Shown here piece by piece: positions 1 to 11,867 of a stretch of 64,000 nucleotides of DNA. Below the pieces are notes generated by a model. It was not told where the DNA came from and made no database searches. It saw only the letters and a program-made list of their open reading frames with translations. The stretch is from the NCBI GenBank assembly GCA_009760855.2, contig WPIO01000148.1, positions 474,001 through 538,000 on the forward strand, in the 5' to 3' direction. Within the stretch, counting starts at the first letter, position 1. Each line of letters begins with the position of its first letter. Origin of the DNA: Cristatella mucedo (lineage: Eukaryota > Bryozoa > Phylactolaemata > Cristatellidae). Made by a program: the position numbers and the translations under genes.

Positions 1-66
1 AGACAAGGTTTGAAGCATAGCTGAGTCATGATGGCAGTCGCGGAAATGGGTCGCACAGAAGTAGCA
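1..66 (-). mobile_element. LINE family B fragment (left part of an interrupted copy)
   Basis: Bases about 12-66 match the block near 21377-21440 (GAAGCATAGCTGAGT, GTAGCAG). The match resumes after the SINE/LINE insertion at about 930, so this is one copy split by later insertions. Confidence 0.6.
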
Positions 67-70
67 GGGG

Positions 71-207
71 CCGTGATGGTCCAGGAGATAAGGTGCTCGC
101 TCTTCACGATCGATATCGTGGGTTCGAATCCTGCAGTGGGCCATCCTTTATTGCCAACTGCAAGCGGTGGTAAAATAGCCGTTAAGGCTCATCTGTTGCT
201 ATACAAA
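71..207 (+). mobile_element. tRNA-derived SINE (copy S1)
   Basis: Contains a B box (GGTTCGAATCC at about 122-132) and an A-box-like region near 74-100, then the family body (GCAAGCGGTGG, AGCCGTTAAGGCTC, GCTATACAAA). It ends directly in (AAT)n shared with the antisense LINE that follows. Confidence 0.75.
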
Positions 208-905
208 TAATAATAATAATAATAATAATGCACTTGCTAAAGTGCCCTCAGAGAACTCAATCTCTTTCTAGGCGCTTTACATCTGCTGCAAAGGGAAAGC
301 AATTGAATGGTGAGTAATATCATGCTTGATAAACAACATGAATAACATGGTTAGGGGTGACATGCACAGGGTCAGCATGCAAATGTGGTTAGTTGCAGCA
401 TGCACAGTGTCAGCACGCTTGAGCACATGAAGGACGAATCACAGGGACCCACTAAAAGCTGTCCTAAATAGATGTGTTTGTAAGTTCTTTTTAAATGTGT
501 TCAAGTCAGGGGATGTTCTGATGCGTCGGGAGGGTGTTCCAGGCGCTTTGGGAGCTTCCGAACTAAATGCACGGTCTCCAAAGGATTTGAGGTTTGTACG
601 AGGTATTGGCAGACTGTTGGATTCCGAAAAGCAGGTAGTACGATGCTTGGCCTGGTGGGGGAGTAGATCTGAGAGATAGGCTGGAGCCAAAGAATGAAGT
701 GACCTAAAAGTGAGCGAAAAAACCTTGAAGTCAATCCGTTGCTTGACTGGTAGCCAGTGCAGGTCGGCAAGAAGTGGTGTGATAAGGCAGCTGCGACGCT
801 CACGACAGAGAAGCCTAGCTGCGGAGTTTTGCACTAGCTGTAATCGCCTGATTGCACATGCTGGTAGGCCAGTAAGCAGTGAGTTGCAGAAGTCGAGATG
901 AGGCT
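208..905 (-). mobile_element. LINE family A (L2/CR1-type) 3' end copy
   Basis: Begins with the (AAT)n tail, then the 3' hairpin block and 3' UTR, then an open antisense frame of 131 codons with ITPLLADLHWLPVKQRIDFK and GDRAFSSEAP, the C-terminal end of an L2/CR1-type reverse transcriptase. 5' truncated, inactive. Confidence 0.85.
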
Positions 906-929
906 GATTAATTAGGTAATAGTTATCTA

Positions 930-1835
930 TTTATTTATGACTGCTGGAAAGGATAAGCCACAACCGGCAGCAGGATTTTATTGCGGAGGAATTGTGCAAA
1001 TAAGTTCCACAGTCTAGCATCTTCAGAGCAAAAGCTTCTGTTGCTAATGGTCTATGAGCAAAGGAATGACACAGCTAGTGTATTGTTTACAGAAGACCTG
1101 AAGGTACGATGAGGCTGAAGCGGGTGCAGCAGTTTAGCTTGGTGTGAAGGAACACAGCCTTGGCAGCTCTTGTGAGTCAGCGTAAGAATTTTACTCTGTA
1201 TCAGTTGACCAACCGGAAGCCATCGAAGCCATTCTTCAGCAAAGGGAACACGTGGCTAAACTTCTGGGATGTGTTGACTAGATTAGCGGTCGTATTCATC
1301 AGCAGCTGCAGAGGCTTAATGGCTTTTGCGGTAGCCCGGCTAAATTTGAATTGCAGTTGTCAAGCCTAGGTAGAAACAAGGAGCTAATTAAATTTTTTGC
1401 AAGCCACCATAGTAGATAGCCCATAATCTTAGACAGGGATCGGATGCGATGGCTATGTTCAAAAGCAGTCTTCTTAAAGAAACTTTCCAAATTTAGGCAA
1501 CTGTCAAAGGCGACACCTTGAGTACAGCAGCGGCACCTCTTAGAGGAGCAATCAATGTCTTTTAGTCCAGCCACGTGCTTGGGGTGACCTGTGAGTAGCA
1601 GTTATGTTTTGTCGTGGTTAAGTTTAGGGGAAAATTGCTGACATCCAGGATCGAATCTATGCAAGGCAAGCAATTCTCAGTTTCTCAGTCACTGCAGCAG
1701 ATTTCCGAGGGATTAAACGACAAATTTAGCTAAGTATCGTCAGCATAGAAGTGATTGCCGATTCACGGCCCGAATCACTTTTCCCAGATGGTTAATATAA
1801 ATGGAGAACAGCAAAGGACCGAGGAGGGACCCTTA
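930..1835 (-). mobile_element. LINE family B copy
   Basis: Continues the interrupted copy from 1-66. It matches the block at 21470-22440 (CTGCTGGAAAGG, GTTCCACAGTCTAG, TCTTAGACAGGGATCGGA on the plus strand). Reading frames are broken throughout. Confidence 0.7.
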
Positions 1836-1837
1836 AT

Positions 1838-1925
1838 ATTAATAATGATAATAGTGCTAAAACATTTATATAGCACCGTCAGAGAACTGAATCTCTTTCT
1901 AGGCACTTTACAGGTGCTGCGTGGA
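1838..1925 (-). mobile_element. LINE family A 3' hairpin fragment
   Basis: Only the tail and 3' hairpin remain (CACCGTCAGAGAACTGAATC, then CTCTTTCTAGGCACTTTAC). Confidence 0.65.
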
Positions 1926-4900
1926 AAGTATTAAGGTAGCCACATCCCATGCAGACCTCTCGGAAAATCTCTAAAGGAAGGTCACAGGTTGCGACTCCCG
2001 TTGTTGCTTCAGTCGGAAGGGGCTTTATGACAGATAGAGCAGGGTCAGAGCAGTGATGTAACCGTCATCGTCACTGCAAAGTGTGTGATTGATCAAGCGG
2101 AGTAGTGCAGTTTCAGTGGGGTGGTGTCGCTTGAATCGTGCCCAAAACTTTTCTGACAATTTATTATTGCTAAGACTTAAAAGATGCAAGGTCAGTGCAG
2201 GCAGTGACCGTAGCCGGAAGCAAGTTCCAGACTGTCAGCGTATGCATTAGGACCGTTTGATTTTATGAGAAGTTAATTAACCAATTAACCAAACATAAGC
2301 AATTAAAGCTTGAAACGTGCATCAATGTTTATGCAGTGTCCAGGTTAATGCATGGTTGTTAAGTCATCACATCTGTATCTCTAAGGAAACTTTGTGTTTG
2401 TAGATATCTATATCTGCATGATATCCTATACGCACAACGTCACCAGCAAAGGCTACTTCCTTGCTCTGGTTAGTACGACCGTGGAAACAGCAAGTCCTGA
2501 AGCTGAGCTGAAGCCTGGCCTTGACCTTCTCGGCCCTATCGAGCAAAAGTAGGTCGCCTAGCTGCTGCCAGTTGCTACTGCAGCTTGTTGCCACGCGATG
2601 TGCACGCGTGCTTTGTACGTTTGGGCAGCTGCCATATTCGTTAACTTTGGACCGTTGTGTAATGTTTTTCAGATTCGTATCGGTTGGTGACCTCTTTGAG
2701 CCAATTGATGATGGCAAAGAAAGCCAGGTGTGCGGCCCGCTGCTGCTGCTGCCGTCGCCACAGTCTGCAGTGCCGTTCAGTGCCGGGTATAGCCGGCATC
2801 GAGTAACATCGTAATATCGAGTAACATGTTACTCGATCTGACGCACAGTTTTGCCGAGTGCATTCGTGCTAGTTGTGACCGCATATCATCAACCGCATTT
2901 ACTCTCGCGTCTCTTCAGGTGTTTGTGTCGACTTCCTACGATGCCACGTCGCACTTTGAAACGACTTGCTTGGACGTGTTGGACATCTACAGAAGAGCGA
3001 CGGGAAGTGACTTCGACTTTTCGCAGGTCAAACACAATTTGGAAGACGGTGAATGAGGAGTTAGCGAGCTACTACTCGTTGTCGCTCACTCGGCGGCGGC
3101 AGCAGCAGCTGAGAGCGACCGATAGTGTGGCGCTGACTTTTCAATGTGGCGGCACGCCTTTCGTCGGTAGCTGGAAGTTACGTACATGCTAGGCGGCCCA
3201 CGTGCTTGCCGCAGCCGCTGCTGTAACCCTGCCCCCCCCCTACTACTGCAGTCGATGATCCGAGCATCTGCGTGCGACTGTTAATGACTGGCCCTGAACC
3301 TGGCGCGGCTGCGTGCTGTTAACGACCAGGCGCCGGTAAATCTTATCTTATTGATGTTCATTGTCGATGCTGACGTCATTTTTCGCCCCGGGACTCTGGT
3401 GGTACGCTCATGCCGGCCTTTGACCGGCCGTTGACCAGGTTATGCCTGCCTGCCCGGCTTCCTGTCTGCAGATGGGATTGTTGACCTACGAAATAGTCTC
3501 AGCCAGCGGTGTCGACGTCTTGCTATTCTTTCGTCTTCTGTGTGTGTACATGAACCCCCTAAATTGGCTGTTTCTGTAATAGATATACTTGTAAGCAAAG
3601 ATCTCTGTTTGCTACCTTGCAGCGTGAGTGTCGGCCGCTATGCCACCCTCCTATATACACGGCTATCTATCTATACTCGGCTGTATGTCCTTCAAACTAT
3701 GTAATCTAAGCGCCTGCATAGTTGCCAGCTGTCTACTTGCTTACTTGGAAACGCAGCTGCTGTCAGCCACCATTCTGTGCTGCATAGCCGACACATCCAG
3801 CTGCATAGCCGACCAATCGAGCACGGATCGGTTCGCTGAGTAGTCTACGATGGAGTATTCAAAAGTAGCGAGCGAGTAGCCACGAGCGAGTAGCCGCCGC
3901 CGCGTGCGCTGTAGCCGAAGCTCGACCGGAGGATGTGCGCTGAAGCTGGCGGCGAGGTCGCCGGCAAGGCCTGCAGCAGCCTTTCCCTCCAATGGCCTCC
4001 AGCTGCTTTCGTCTGGCCCCTGTGCGCCCCTCTAGGAATGGCCGGCCGCACTTGGAGTGAACTCCCTCCTCGAATGAACTCTCCAGGTGAACGAACCACC
4101 CCCTCCCCCTTCACGGTGACAAACAATGCTCGGCTAGGCCTACGGTTGAGCTGTAACAGTGACTATATCTACTATGGGCAGACCTCGAGGCTGGCATCGC
4201 GATTGGCACATACGAGGAACCGGGCTGCTGTTTAGTGTCCTGAGGGGGGGGGACGAGGTGAAGCAGCAGGTGGCTGGCTGGCTGGCTGGCACAGAAGAGT
4301 GACCTCGAGGGTTCGTCTCTTAGCAAATTCAGCACAGGCATTGCAGCCATCCGAATGCATTGCACCTACCATTCAATCGGCTAATCCTTTGAGATTATTG
4401 GCCAGCTAGAGAGTCTTCCAGATTGGAAGAGGCTAAACCTGCATTTACACTATCGACTTTCCTCCTTGCCGATGCCGACTCTCGTAGTAACGGCCTTCAC
4501 ACTACCGATGCAGGAAAGATTGATGGCCAACTTAGTCCTGGCCACGGCTCCCTGCTCTTTAATTCGGGAGGCTGGTATAAAGGTGGTTTTCCACGGAAAG
4601 GCGCGAAGTAACATCACCCGAAGAAGTTGAGTTCGCTGCTACAGTCACTGTAGAGTAGTGCGAGAAGAATATAAAGAAAAAGAACGCAAGCATATAAAAA
4701 CATTTTCGGGAAGTGTAAAGTTGTAAGTAATCAATGTACGAGGTGTGCCGTGTATAGTACTAAGTAGCGTGCTGCGTTTGTGTAATGTTTGTGTAATGTG
4801 CGGTTTGTTGATGGATTTCATAAACAGATGCACAGGATCTTCTATGTAGTATAGGCTTAAGCCGTGGCTGCAACGCATAAGTATCTCATCTTCAAGAACT

Positions 4901-5361
4901 GTCTCTAAACACTTCAATATAACTCAAACCGACGAACGTCAGCCATTTTTATTTTGGCCGGGAGGCATATGTAACGAGCCCCAGGGTTTTGATTGGTCGG
5001 CTGGTACAGCTAGAATGCATGAAGTAGTAGAAGTTGACATTGAGCATGCTACCACTAAACATTTGATCGTGCCTCCTTTGAAGCAAACGTAAAGTCAAGC
5101 AAGAGTGAGTTATCTGAGGGTGCCATACAAATGTATTATTATTATATTGTTATTGTTGTAGATGCAAATTCGTTCGGGAATTATGAGTTTTCGGCAATTC
5201 CAGGCATACGAAAGAGAATGAAAAGGGCGCATGTGAAATATTTGCTCGCAACCCAGAAACGAACGCATATGCTGCTGGTATGTAGGCGGTTAGTGTGACG
5301 TCATCCCACCAAGACTCTTTTCTACCTCCATTGTTTGGCCAGCCATAGAGGTCACAAGCGT
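1926..5361. other. Stretch without assigned genes
   Basis: Apart from the candidate exon at 2919-3048, I see only unique sequence with short unconvincing ORFs. A TGTAACCC to TTGCA segment around 3220-3630 could be an old solo LTR, but no second copy or duplication supports it. Confidence 0.4.
2919..3048 (+). CDS. Candidate internal exon of unidentified gene
   Basis: A 130-bp open segment between a good acceptor (CGCGTCTCTTCAG) and a donor-like GACG|GTGAAT. It encodes VFVSTSYDATSHFETTCLDV and then LDIYRRATGSDFDF in phase 0. The composition is protein-like and the open frame ends just past the donor. I recognise no family and found no partner exons. It may belong to a gene extending left of the window, or be an old retroelement piece. 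Confidence 0.25.
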
Positions 5362-5550
5362 CTACAGTGTCTCGTCTGCTGCAGCACATTTCGGAGCCTG
5401 AGTTTTACTGAAAAGGTCGGCTGCTGGTGGGTCCAACCACCCTGCCTCAGCTGCCTGTCGATATAGCCTGTCAATATCTCTCCATAGTCGTTCCATGGTG
5501 TTCAAATCAGGCAACTGGCTGGGCCACTGCACCAAACAAGGATTCGTCAA
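5362..5550 (-). pseudogene. Tc1/mariner-type transposase C-terminal remnant
   Basis: The minus-strand translation contains VQWPSQLPDLNTMERLWRDI, the WP-Q-PDLNPIE-LW motif around the last catalytic acid of Tc1/mariner DDE transposases. The consensus Pro-Ile before the Glu is Thr-Met here. No flanking DDE motifs or terminal inverted repeats are identifiable, so only an inactive fragment remains. Confidence 0.75.
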
Positions 5551-7375
5551 AAAAGTGTGTTACTAAAGCTTATTGTTGGTCAAGCAGGTTTGAATTCAAA
5601 GCTCAAATACATTGCATGAAGGTCATTACAGTTGGCAGCAACATAGCGACCCTATACAAACTGGTAGGTCAATGAAGTACTTGTTGACACATCCATCCTT
5701 GTTTGGTGCTGGCACACCGATTGGCCCATCCAGTCGCCTGATTGGAACTTCATAGAACGACTGCTGCTTGATTTCGGCGGCCTACACGAGCATGCAAACT
5801 TTCTAGTTAAACTCGGGCTCATTTGAATGTGCTACAGCTGAAGAGTGAGCCCCTAAGCCTGGCCAGACAAGGTAAACATCGTGATGGGGCGATGTCACGC
5901 TAAACGAATACATACCGGCAGCATGTGGGTTCGTTTTTGATCTCGATAAATATTTTCAAACGCTTTGCGTAACTTTAATATGCCAGGCTGGCATCGTTCA
6001 AAACCTCTTAACCCGAATGACTTTACAGCCACATCAGCGGTGGCCATACTGCAAGGTTTTTTGGGTCTTAAATATGTTTACATTCACACTCCCAAAACCA
6101 CCAACAAAACGACGAAGTTGAAAGGAACTGCAAAGCTTTGGGTTGGCACGAAGGATCGCTGATTATATCTAGCTGACCTAGGTATACTAGGCTTCTGGTG
6201 TCAAAATTGGTAAACTCAACTCGGTGGCCAGAGCAATCATCTATCGCTGCTGTAGGAGCTGCGAGCACTGCACTGCATACCGAAAAGAATTCCGGCTAAG
6301 CTTAACAGACAGATGCTTGCGGCCAAGGAGAAATCTTTCGTTGCCAAGGTCTGATGTCAAGGGTCAAAGTCGATGTTGTCTGTGCAGACGCGTGAATGCG
6401 ACCATAGGCGAATAGCGATAGCGAAAGCGCTGGCGCCCACAGAATATCTGCTGCTGCTGCTGCTTAGCATCGAGCAGCACGATGCTCAGCAGCAGCAGAT
6501 CGCTGATCGGTCAGCTGACTGATTGCTGCCATCGCCACCCCATCACACTACGTTCAAGGCACTTGCTTGTCTCGTGTTGCATCGACTGGGGTCGCACCAC
6601 CCACCCAACGAGCCCTTTTGTCTTTATAGGTACGCCTGGTTCTGCTGGTCATAAACGCCTGTCGTTAAACATGGTCTCGCAGTGGCAAACAATGCCCGAT
6701 CGTCATTTGCTCTGTACGTCATTGTTGGATTGTGGGGGCTCACACCACAACTATTACTCAGCGATTATCTCTGTTCACCTGCAGTTGATTTCTTTCCCAT
6801 CGCTCTTCAGAGCAACTTGTATTCTACCTAGCTCCTCCATCATGCTCCGAAACTATATCGTAATTCTTTGACCATTTTTCTTTGCTACGTAAGATAAAGG
6901 CTGGCGGCTACCTCTCGTGCATCTAAAGCTGTGTAGGCTATAGAAAAATCCAATGCAGCGACACTAGACACACAAGCTTGGTGTCGGCACGGCTCCTGCT
7001 CCTACGTTGTGTATAACAGCCTGTGCATGTCGCCATGCCGTTTTCCAATAGATAGTACGTTCCCCCGTAGTCACGGCAGCGGCACAGCTCATAGGAGCTC
7101 ACGCCTGTGCGAGATCTTGCACTATGCGCTCTCTAATTGCTGCTATTGGATCCACCAGTCCACCAACAAAACTGTGATCGAGATCTTAGCTTGTACAATC
7201 CTGATGTCACTTGTTTTATCAGACTACCGTCGACCTACAAGGCCGGCAATCGGTCGCTTAGATCCTCTAATCTCCGGACTGTAAACCGACCCGGAAAACG
7301 GGCTCACATATCTGCGACTCCTCCTATCTGCCTCATAGCGACTGCCTGCCTGCAGAATTCACAACAAAGCAATTA
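5551..7375. other. Stretch without assigned genes
   Basis: No recognisable exon, RNA gene or repeat. CTG/CAG-rich bits near 6445-6500 only. Confidence 0.4.
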
Positions 7376-7967
7376 GTTGGTACAAAACTCTGCAGCTAGT
7401 CTCGTCTGTCGTGAGCGTCGCAGATGTCAAATCACACCACTTCTCGCCGACCTGTACTGGCTCCCAGTCAAGCACCGCATCGACTTCAAGATTCTGTCAC
7501 TCACTTCTAGGTCCCTTCATTATTTGGCCCCAGCCTACCCAACAGACCTACTCCCCCACCAGGCTAGGCATCGCACCACCTGCTTTTCATACTAAAATCG
7601 TTTAGATACACCTCATACGAACATCAAATCCTTTGGAGACCATACCTTTAGTTAGCATACTCTTTAAGCCTGGAACCCACTCCCGACTGATGTCACAACA
7701 TCCCCAGACTTAACCAAATTTAAAAAGAAGCTAAAAATGCATCTATGTATCACAGAATTTGGTGGGTCCATGTGATTCGTCCTGTGCATGCTTATGCGTG
7801 CTGATACTGTGCATACTGCTACTAACCATATTTGCATGCTGATCCTGCCCATATCACCTTTAACCGTGCTACTCTTGTTGACATTGAGCATACTTCAATT
7901 AACCATTCTATTCTTCTTCCTTTTCAGCATATGCCTAGAAAGCGACAAAGTTCTCTGAGGGTGCTAT

Positions 7968-7971
<4 letters not shown>
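7376..7971 (+). mobile_element. LINE family A 3' end copy
   Basis: Encodes NSAASLVCRERRRCQITPLL and LADLYWLPVKHRIDFK, then the 3' UTR and hairpin. It ends in GGTGCTATACAAAT followed by an (AT)n tract. Frames are interrupted. Confidence 0.82.

Positions 7972-8005
<34 letters not shown>
7972..8005. repeat. (AT)n microsatellite
   Basis: About 17 AT units directly at the LINE 3' tail, probably grown from its simple-repeat tail. Confidence 0.9.
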
Positions 8006-8008
<3 letters not shown>

Positions 8009-8154
8009 CAGTATTTTTATTGTTATTATTTTAGCACGAGCCTGAGGATACACTCATGCAAACTGTGCATGGTCCGGCGCTGGGGGTAGTGGACAGTTGC
8101 CTCGTTAATCCACACAGTGGCAGCTTCAAAAAACAAAAACAGCAGACCACATGC

Positions 8155-8545
8155 TCCGTGGTACAGCCTAAAGGCCAGACCAGTTTCGGCCTCTTCAGGT
8201 CTTCTATGAACAATACATTAGCTATTCAATTCATATGCTTAAAGATCGTTGGCGACAGAGACTTTCCCTCTCCAGGTCCTAGATAGGTAACGACATCGTC
8301 TCTCCTGCTGCCAACTGTGGCACACCCTTTCCAGCTGTCCCGAGCTGCTGCTTCCAGGCTACTCACTTCATCGACTGCCCTTCCGATTATGCCTCACTTT
8401 CTCTTTTGTTTCGTGAGATGACGTCTGTTGGCTACCACATGCGCACAGAAAGCGCCTAGGCTTAGAGTGCTACGGAAAACTTTCTTGCATAACACCCACT
8501 TAGTCCTAGTGGCTTGTGGAGCTACAGACAGAGCTACATTAGGCT
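8155..8545 (+). mobile_element. LINE family B 3' end copy
   Basis: Matches 36000-36360 and 44760-45040 (TCTGTTGGCTACC, GGCTTAGAGTGCTAC, CATAACACCCAC). The coding remnant has stops. Confidence 0.7.
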
Positions 8546-9817
8546 ACATTATATGCTTTGACGGTATTGCTTAGCAGCTATATCTATATGGGCGCACCTG
8601 TACGTCGAGTAACTACTAGATCGAATCAATAATAGTACATACGGCACTACAAGATGCTTCAGTACACATAATTTAAGCACACATAAACATACACATCCTT
8701 ACATACAATATGATTTTCAAGTCAGCTTCACGAGAAATGAACTAACTTTACGATTCAAGCAAAGTTTCTTCTATTAACTCCAGCATAAGAAACCGATATT
8801 TTAACTATCTGAAATGAGCAAGCATTTCGCTTCCATCAACAGATCAACTGTGGCACACTGGCAAGCAGGCAATGCCTGAGCAATGCAAGCACGAAATGCC
8901 GGAGCTGTGCACGTTTGGGCCTGTCTCGCCACCTCAGACTGCTTAGACTTTGTTCTGGTGTTACATAGGTTTGTACTGAGTAAAGAACCAACAAATTCAA
9001 GTCCGAAAGATAATTATGTATTGCTTAGATAGAGGGATCAACAATTGGGGCCTTGTGATGGATGCATAATGTGGCAAATTGAGCACAAACTTGTTAAATG
9101 CAGAGGCAAAACGAGCACAAGCAGTCCTTAGCTCCTGGAAGCTTTTGGACCTTAGCAGGACCGACGAGTCCCACGTTAACTACACAAAAAAGGGACTGTG
9201 CATATCACAACTGACTGAACACATAAGCTATTCTGAACATTCCATGCAACGAATGACATTTCAGTTACAGGTTGTAGCCAGCCACTGCCAGCAAGTGTGC
9301 GTGTAGTCATTCATTTCACAACAGAACCGATGACCGACTTTTTGTTGATACAAGCACTGATGGAAGGAATCAGTCCATGGTTACAACTATAACATGGATG
9401 CACTGTTTTGGCTCAACAATGAAGAATTGGGTAAGACAAACCTGACACGTGCAGGTTTTGCTAGCTAACTGCCTTTCACTGATCTAGCAAGTTCAGAAAC
9501 ACAAAGCTGGATCTTCGTGTGCAATTCAGCCATGTACCAAGTAAAACCTACGAAGCCTACACGCATAATCCAAAGGGGTAAAAACAAGCCTATAGAAATG
9601 CCTTTCTGACAGTGATCACCTGTAGCGGAAAGCATTACCGAGAGATGTGTTCCTATGCATCGACGGAGTCGAAAAATCGCACAGGTGCGGATACAGCTCC
9701 CTCTGGCTGAATTCATGTTAGCGCAGCACGAGCCTCGACACATCGGTAGGAGGCATGACCATACGCAACCCAGCTACCAGGCAAATCGTGGAGACTTCTC
9801 TCGAAGCTACCAACATG
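8546..9817. other. 3' flank of TMEM121-like gene
   Basis: No recognised element. Probably includes the TMEM121-like 3' UTR; no poly(A) signal was assigned. Confidence 0.4.
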
Positions 9818-10792
9818 TCAGTTGCCGGCTGCAACGCTATCTCTGATCTCATCATCTATCTGCTTGAGCTCAACTTCTTCTGGAGATGCATTCAAGTTGC
9901 CGTCCGGTAAGTCGCGGTCTGTCCCCGCTTTGCTGGAGCACAGGTCGGCGAGCTCAGTAAAGCTCAGGAACACCATTATAAAATTTTTTATCAGAAACAC
10001 GCTGATATCATGATCCAAGTTGTGCCAGAGGTACATTCTTACAATAAGAAAAGGGGCGTTCACTAGAATGATGGACACGAGAACGTTGATAATTTTAATG
10101 TTTGCCGTTAGTTTAGGCCTGTCCGACGACGACAATCCCAACAAGAGCAACGAAAGAAACGGACGGATAATGTTGATGCAGGAGATGGAGATAATCACGT
10201 CCTCTAGGTTGTAAGGAATAGCAATATGCGTCTCCTGAATGAAAAGCACATCGAGAAAGTCCACGCTATCCAGTAAGTCCAGAGTCACGGTAGAAGCAAG
10301 TCGGTTTATTTCAGCACGAACGCGTTCGCTCTCCTTTCGGGAGTGATGACAGCTCACGAGCGCTATGAAGACTACGGAAGTAACGCCGACCGCAGTTCTC
10401 AGAAAATTCGGGCCATACAGGTCTTTTTCATCAAGGCGCTGGGCTATGTTCTTCTTAAAAATGAGCGCTATCTTTGCACATAGCACCGCGGAGTAGGCCA
10501 GCCAGGTGACAAACGAGAGAGGCAATCCGGCTGCCAGAGTATGAGTTATAGCCCCCGCATTCTTAAATCGCTTCGTCAGTCTTTCCGGAGTCAATATATA
10601 GCAAGCTATCAGAAGTGCCACAACAATTAGATCGATGCCGATCCATGCGAACCACCAGGGGTTGCTGTTGAAGTGCTGGATGAGCAGGTAGTCTAATAGG
10701 AAGTCTTGCGCGCCAGTAACGAAAACACAGGCTAAAAATAAAGGTAGGCTTCTTAGCTTCAGACAGATGAGCGACGTCACCGACAAGGCCAT
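9818..10792 (-). CDS. TMEM121-like: TMEM121-family multi-pass membrane protein, single exon
   Basis: An uninterrupted 324-residue ORF with hydrophobic stretches at about residues 8-27, 45-66, 84-112, 132-148, 197-220, 232-253 and 264-280, so a polytopic membrane protein. It follows the TMEM121/CECR6 family in order: an LDLLD-containing segment (171-175) before a conserved acidic/hydrophobic stretch, a long hydrophobic region, then an NVLVSIIL-type segment and an IKNFIMVFLSFTELADL segment resembling the vertebrate C-terminal part. The tail is acidic and soluble (about 285-324). The start is the first Met, just before the first hydrophobic segment. Vertebrate TMEM121 is also encoded in one coding exon and is of similar length. 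The family's function is poorly defined; membrane localisation is inferred from sequence. No frameshift or stop is seen, unlike the repeats around it. Family assignment is by remembered pattern. Confidence 0.82.
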   Translation of the reverse strand: MALSVTSLICLKLRSLPLFLACVFVTGAQDFLLDYLLIQHFNSNPWWFAWIGIDLIVVALLIACYILTPERLTKRFKNAGAITHTLAAGLPLSFVTWLAYSAVLCAKIALIFKKNIAQRLDEKDLYGPNFLRTAVGVTSVVFIALVSCHHSRKESERVRAEINRLASTVTLDLLDSVDFLDVLFIQETHIAIPYNLEDVIISISCINIIRPFLSLLLLGLSSSDRPKLTANIKIINVLVSIILVNAPFLIVRMYLWHNLDHDISVFLIKNFIMVFLSFTELADLCSSKAGTDRDLPDGNLNASPEEVELKQIDDEIRDSVAAGN

Positions 10793-11562
10793 AGCCGACC
10801 ACTCCCTACTGCAACAGCAGCAGTAGACACGCTTTAGACAGCGGATGTTGACTGCGTTGTGCCGCGGAAATAAGTAATGAGCACGAGTCTGGAATACTTT
10901 CGTCTTGTAAAAATTTGGTAGAGTATCTTGTCAAATAAGAACACTAAGCCTGATTTATCTTAAGCATTTTTTTAATTATTCAGGTCGAAATATTAGTATC
11001 GACCAGCTAAGAGCTCATCTGCTTTGTTACAACTGCCGTGTAGTGAAACGTCAGCGTGCTATATCAGCCAGATAATGACTGCCAAGATAGTATTTGCGAT
11101 TTCTTTATTATGATTTCTACCAACTGGTTAAGTAATAATGTGGAGTTAGTTTAATTAAAAGCATAAAGTCTTGCTAAAGGCAGTTCAGTTGCTGTCTACG
11201 CATTTAGCCTTGCTGGCGGAGCAATTGTGCATTGGGCATCTTACGAATGGCCGAGATTTTCATACTTGCGGTTTTTGGGTTGGAAAGCCGCGGAGGGTAA
11301 AAGTTGCGCAGCACCGGCCATAGTGGACGACAAACAGGTCTCGTACGGTCGACGGGCCTTGCGCTACCGTCGGCGTACGTGCGTGCATCAATGCCACGCC
11401 CACGTAGTCGCTAGACGCGAGATTCAACGTTTAGGCTTCGCGTTATTTTATCGCGCGTCGGGAAAAAGCTAGCACCGTTAAAAGCGCTGCGTTCGCTGCC
11501 AGGTAGCTTAACAGCGGGAAGCTGCTACAGCACGTTTCCAACACTGCTGCTGCTGCCCTAAT

Positions 11563-11616
11563 GACCTCGGGGCGCAAGCAGCGCTCGTAGACCTCGGGGC
11601 GCAAGCAGCGCTCGTA
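11563..11616. repeat. 27-bp tandem duplication
   Basis: Two copies of a 27-bp unit starting GACCTCGGGGCGCAAGCAGC. GC-rich, no LINE match. Confidence 0.88.
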
Positions 11617-11840
11617 GCGGCGGTAGTCCTCGCCCATCCGCGCGCCGACTACCGGCGAAGCTCTTGAGCGTTGGAGCGCGACTAGTGAGCGCACTGTTGT
11701 AGGTGCACTGCAGTAGGTGCACTGCCAATGTACGCCGACAGTAGCGGATCAAGATAGCAACGAAAAGCGCTCATATTTTTGTACTCAAGCAAGGTGCAGC
11801 AGCCTGGGTCGGCTGTAACGCTCTACGGCCAGCTAAGGAT

Positions 11841-11867
11841 CGCAGGCTGGGCTTAGCCCAGCCTGCG
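11841..11867. repeat. 27-bp perfect palindrome
   Basis: Arms CGCAGGCTGGGCT and its exact complement separated by one T. No surrounding element recognised. Confidence 0.9.

Noticed and set aside
3220-3630. Solo LTR of a retrovirus-like element
   Set aside because: TG...CA ends and a suggestive layout, but no second copy, no target duplication and no primer-binding site.
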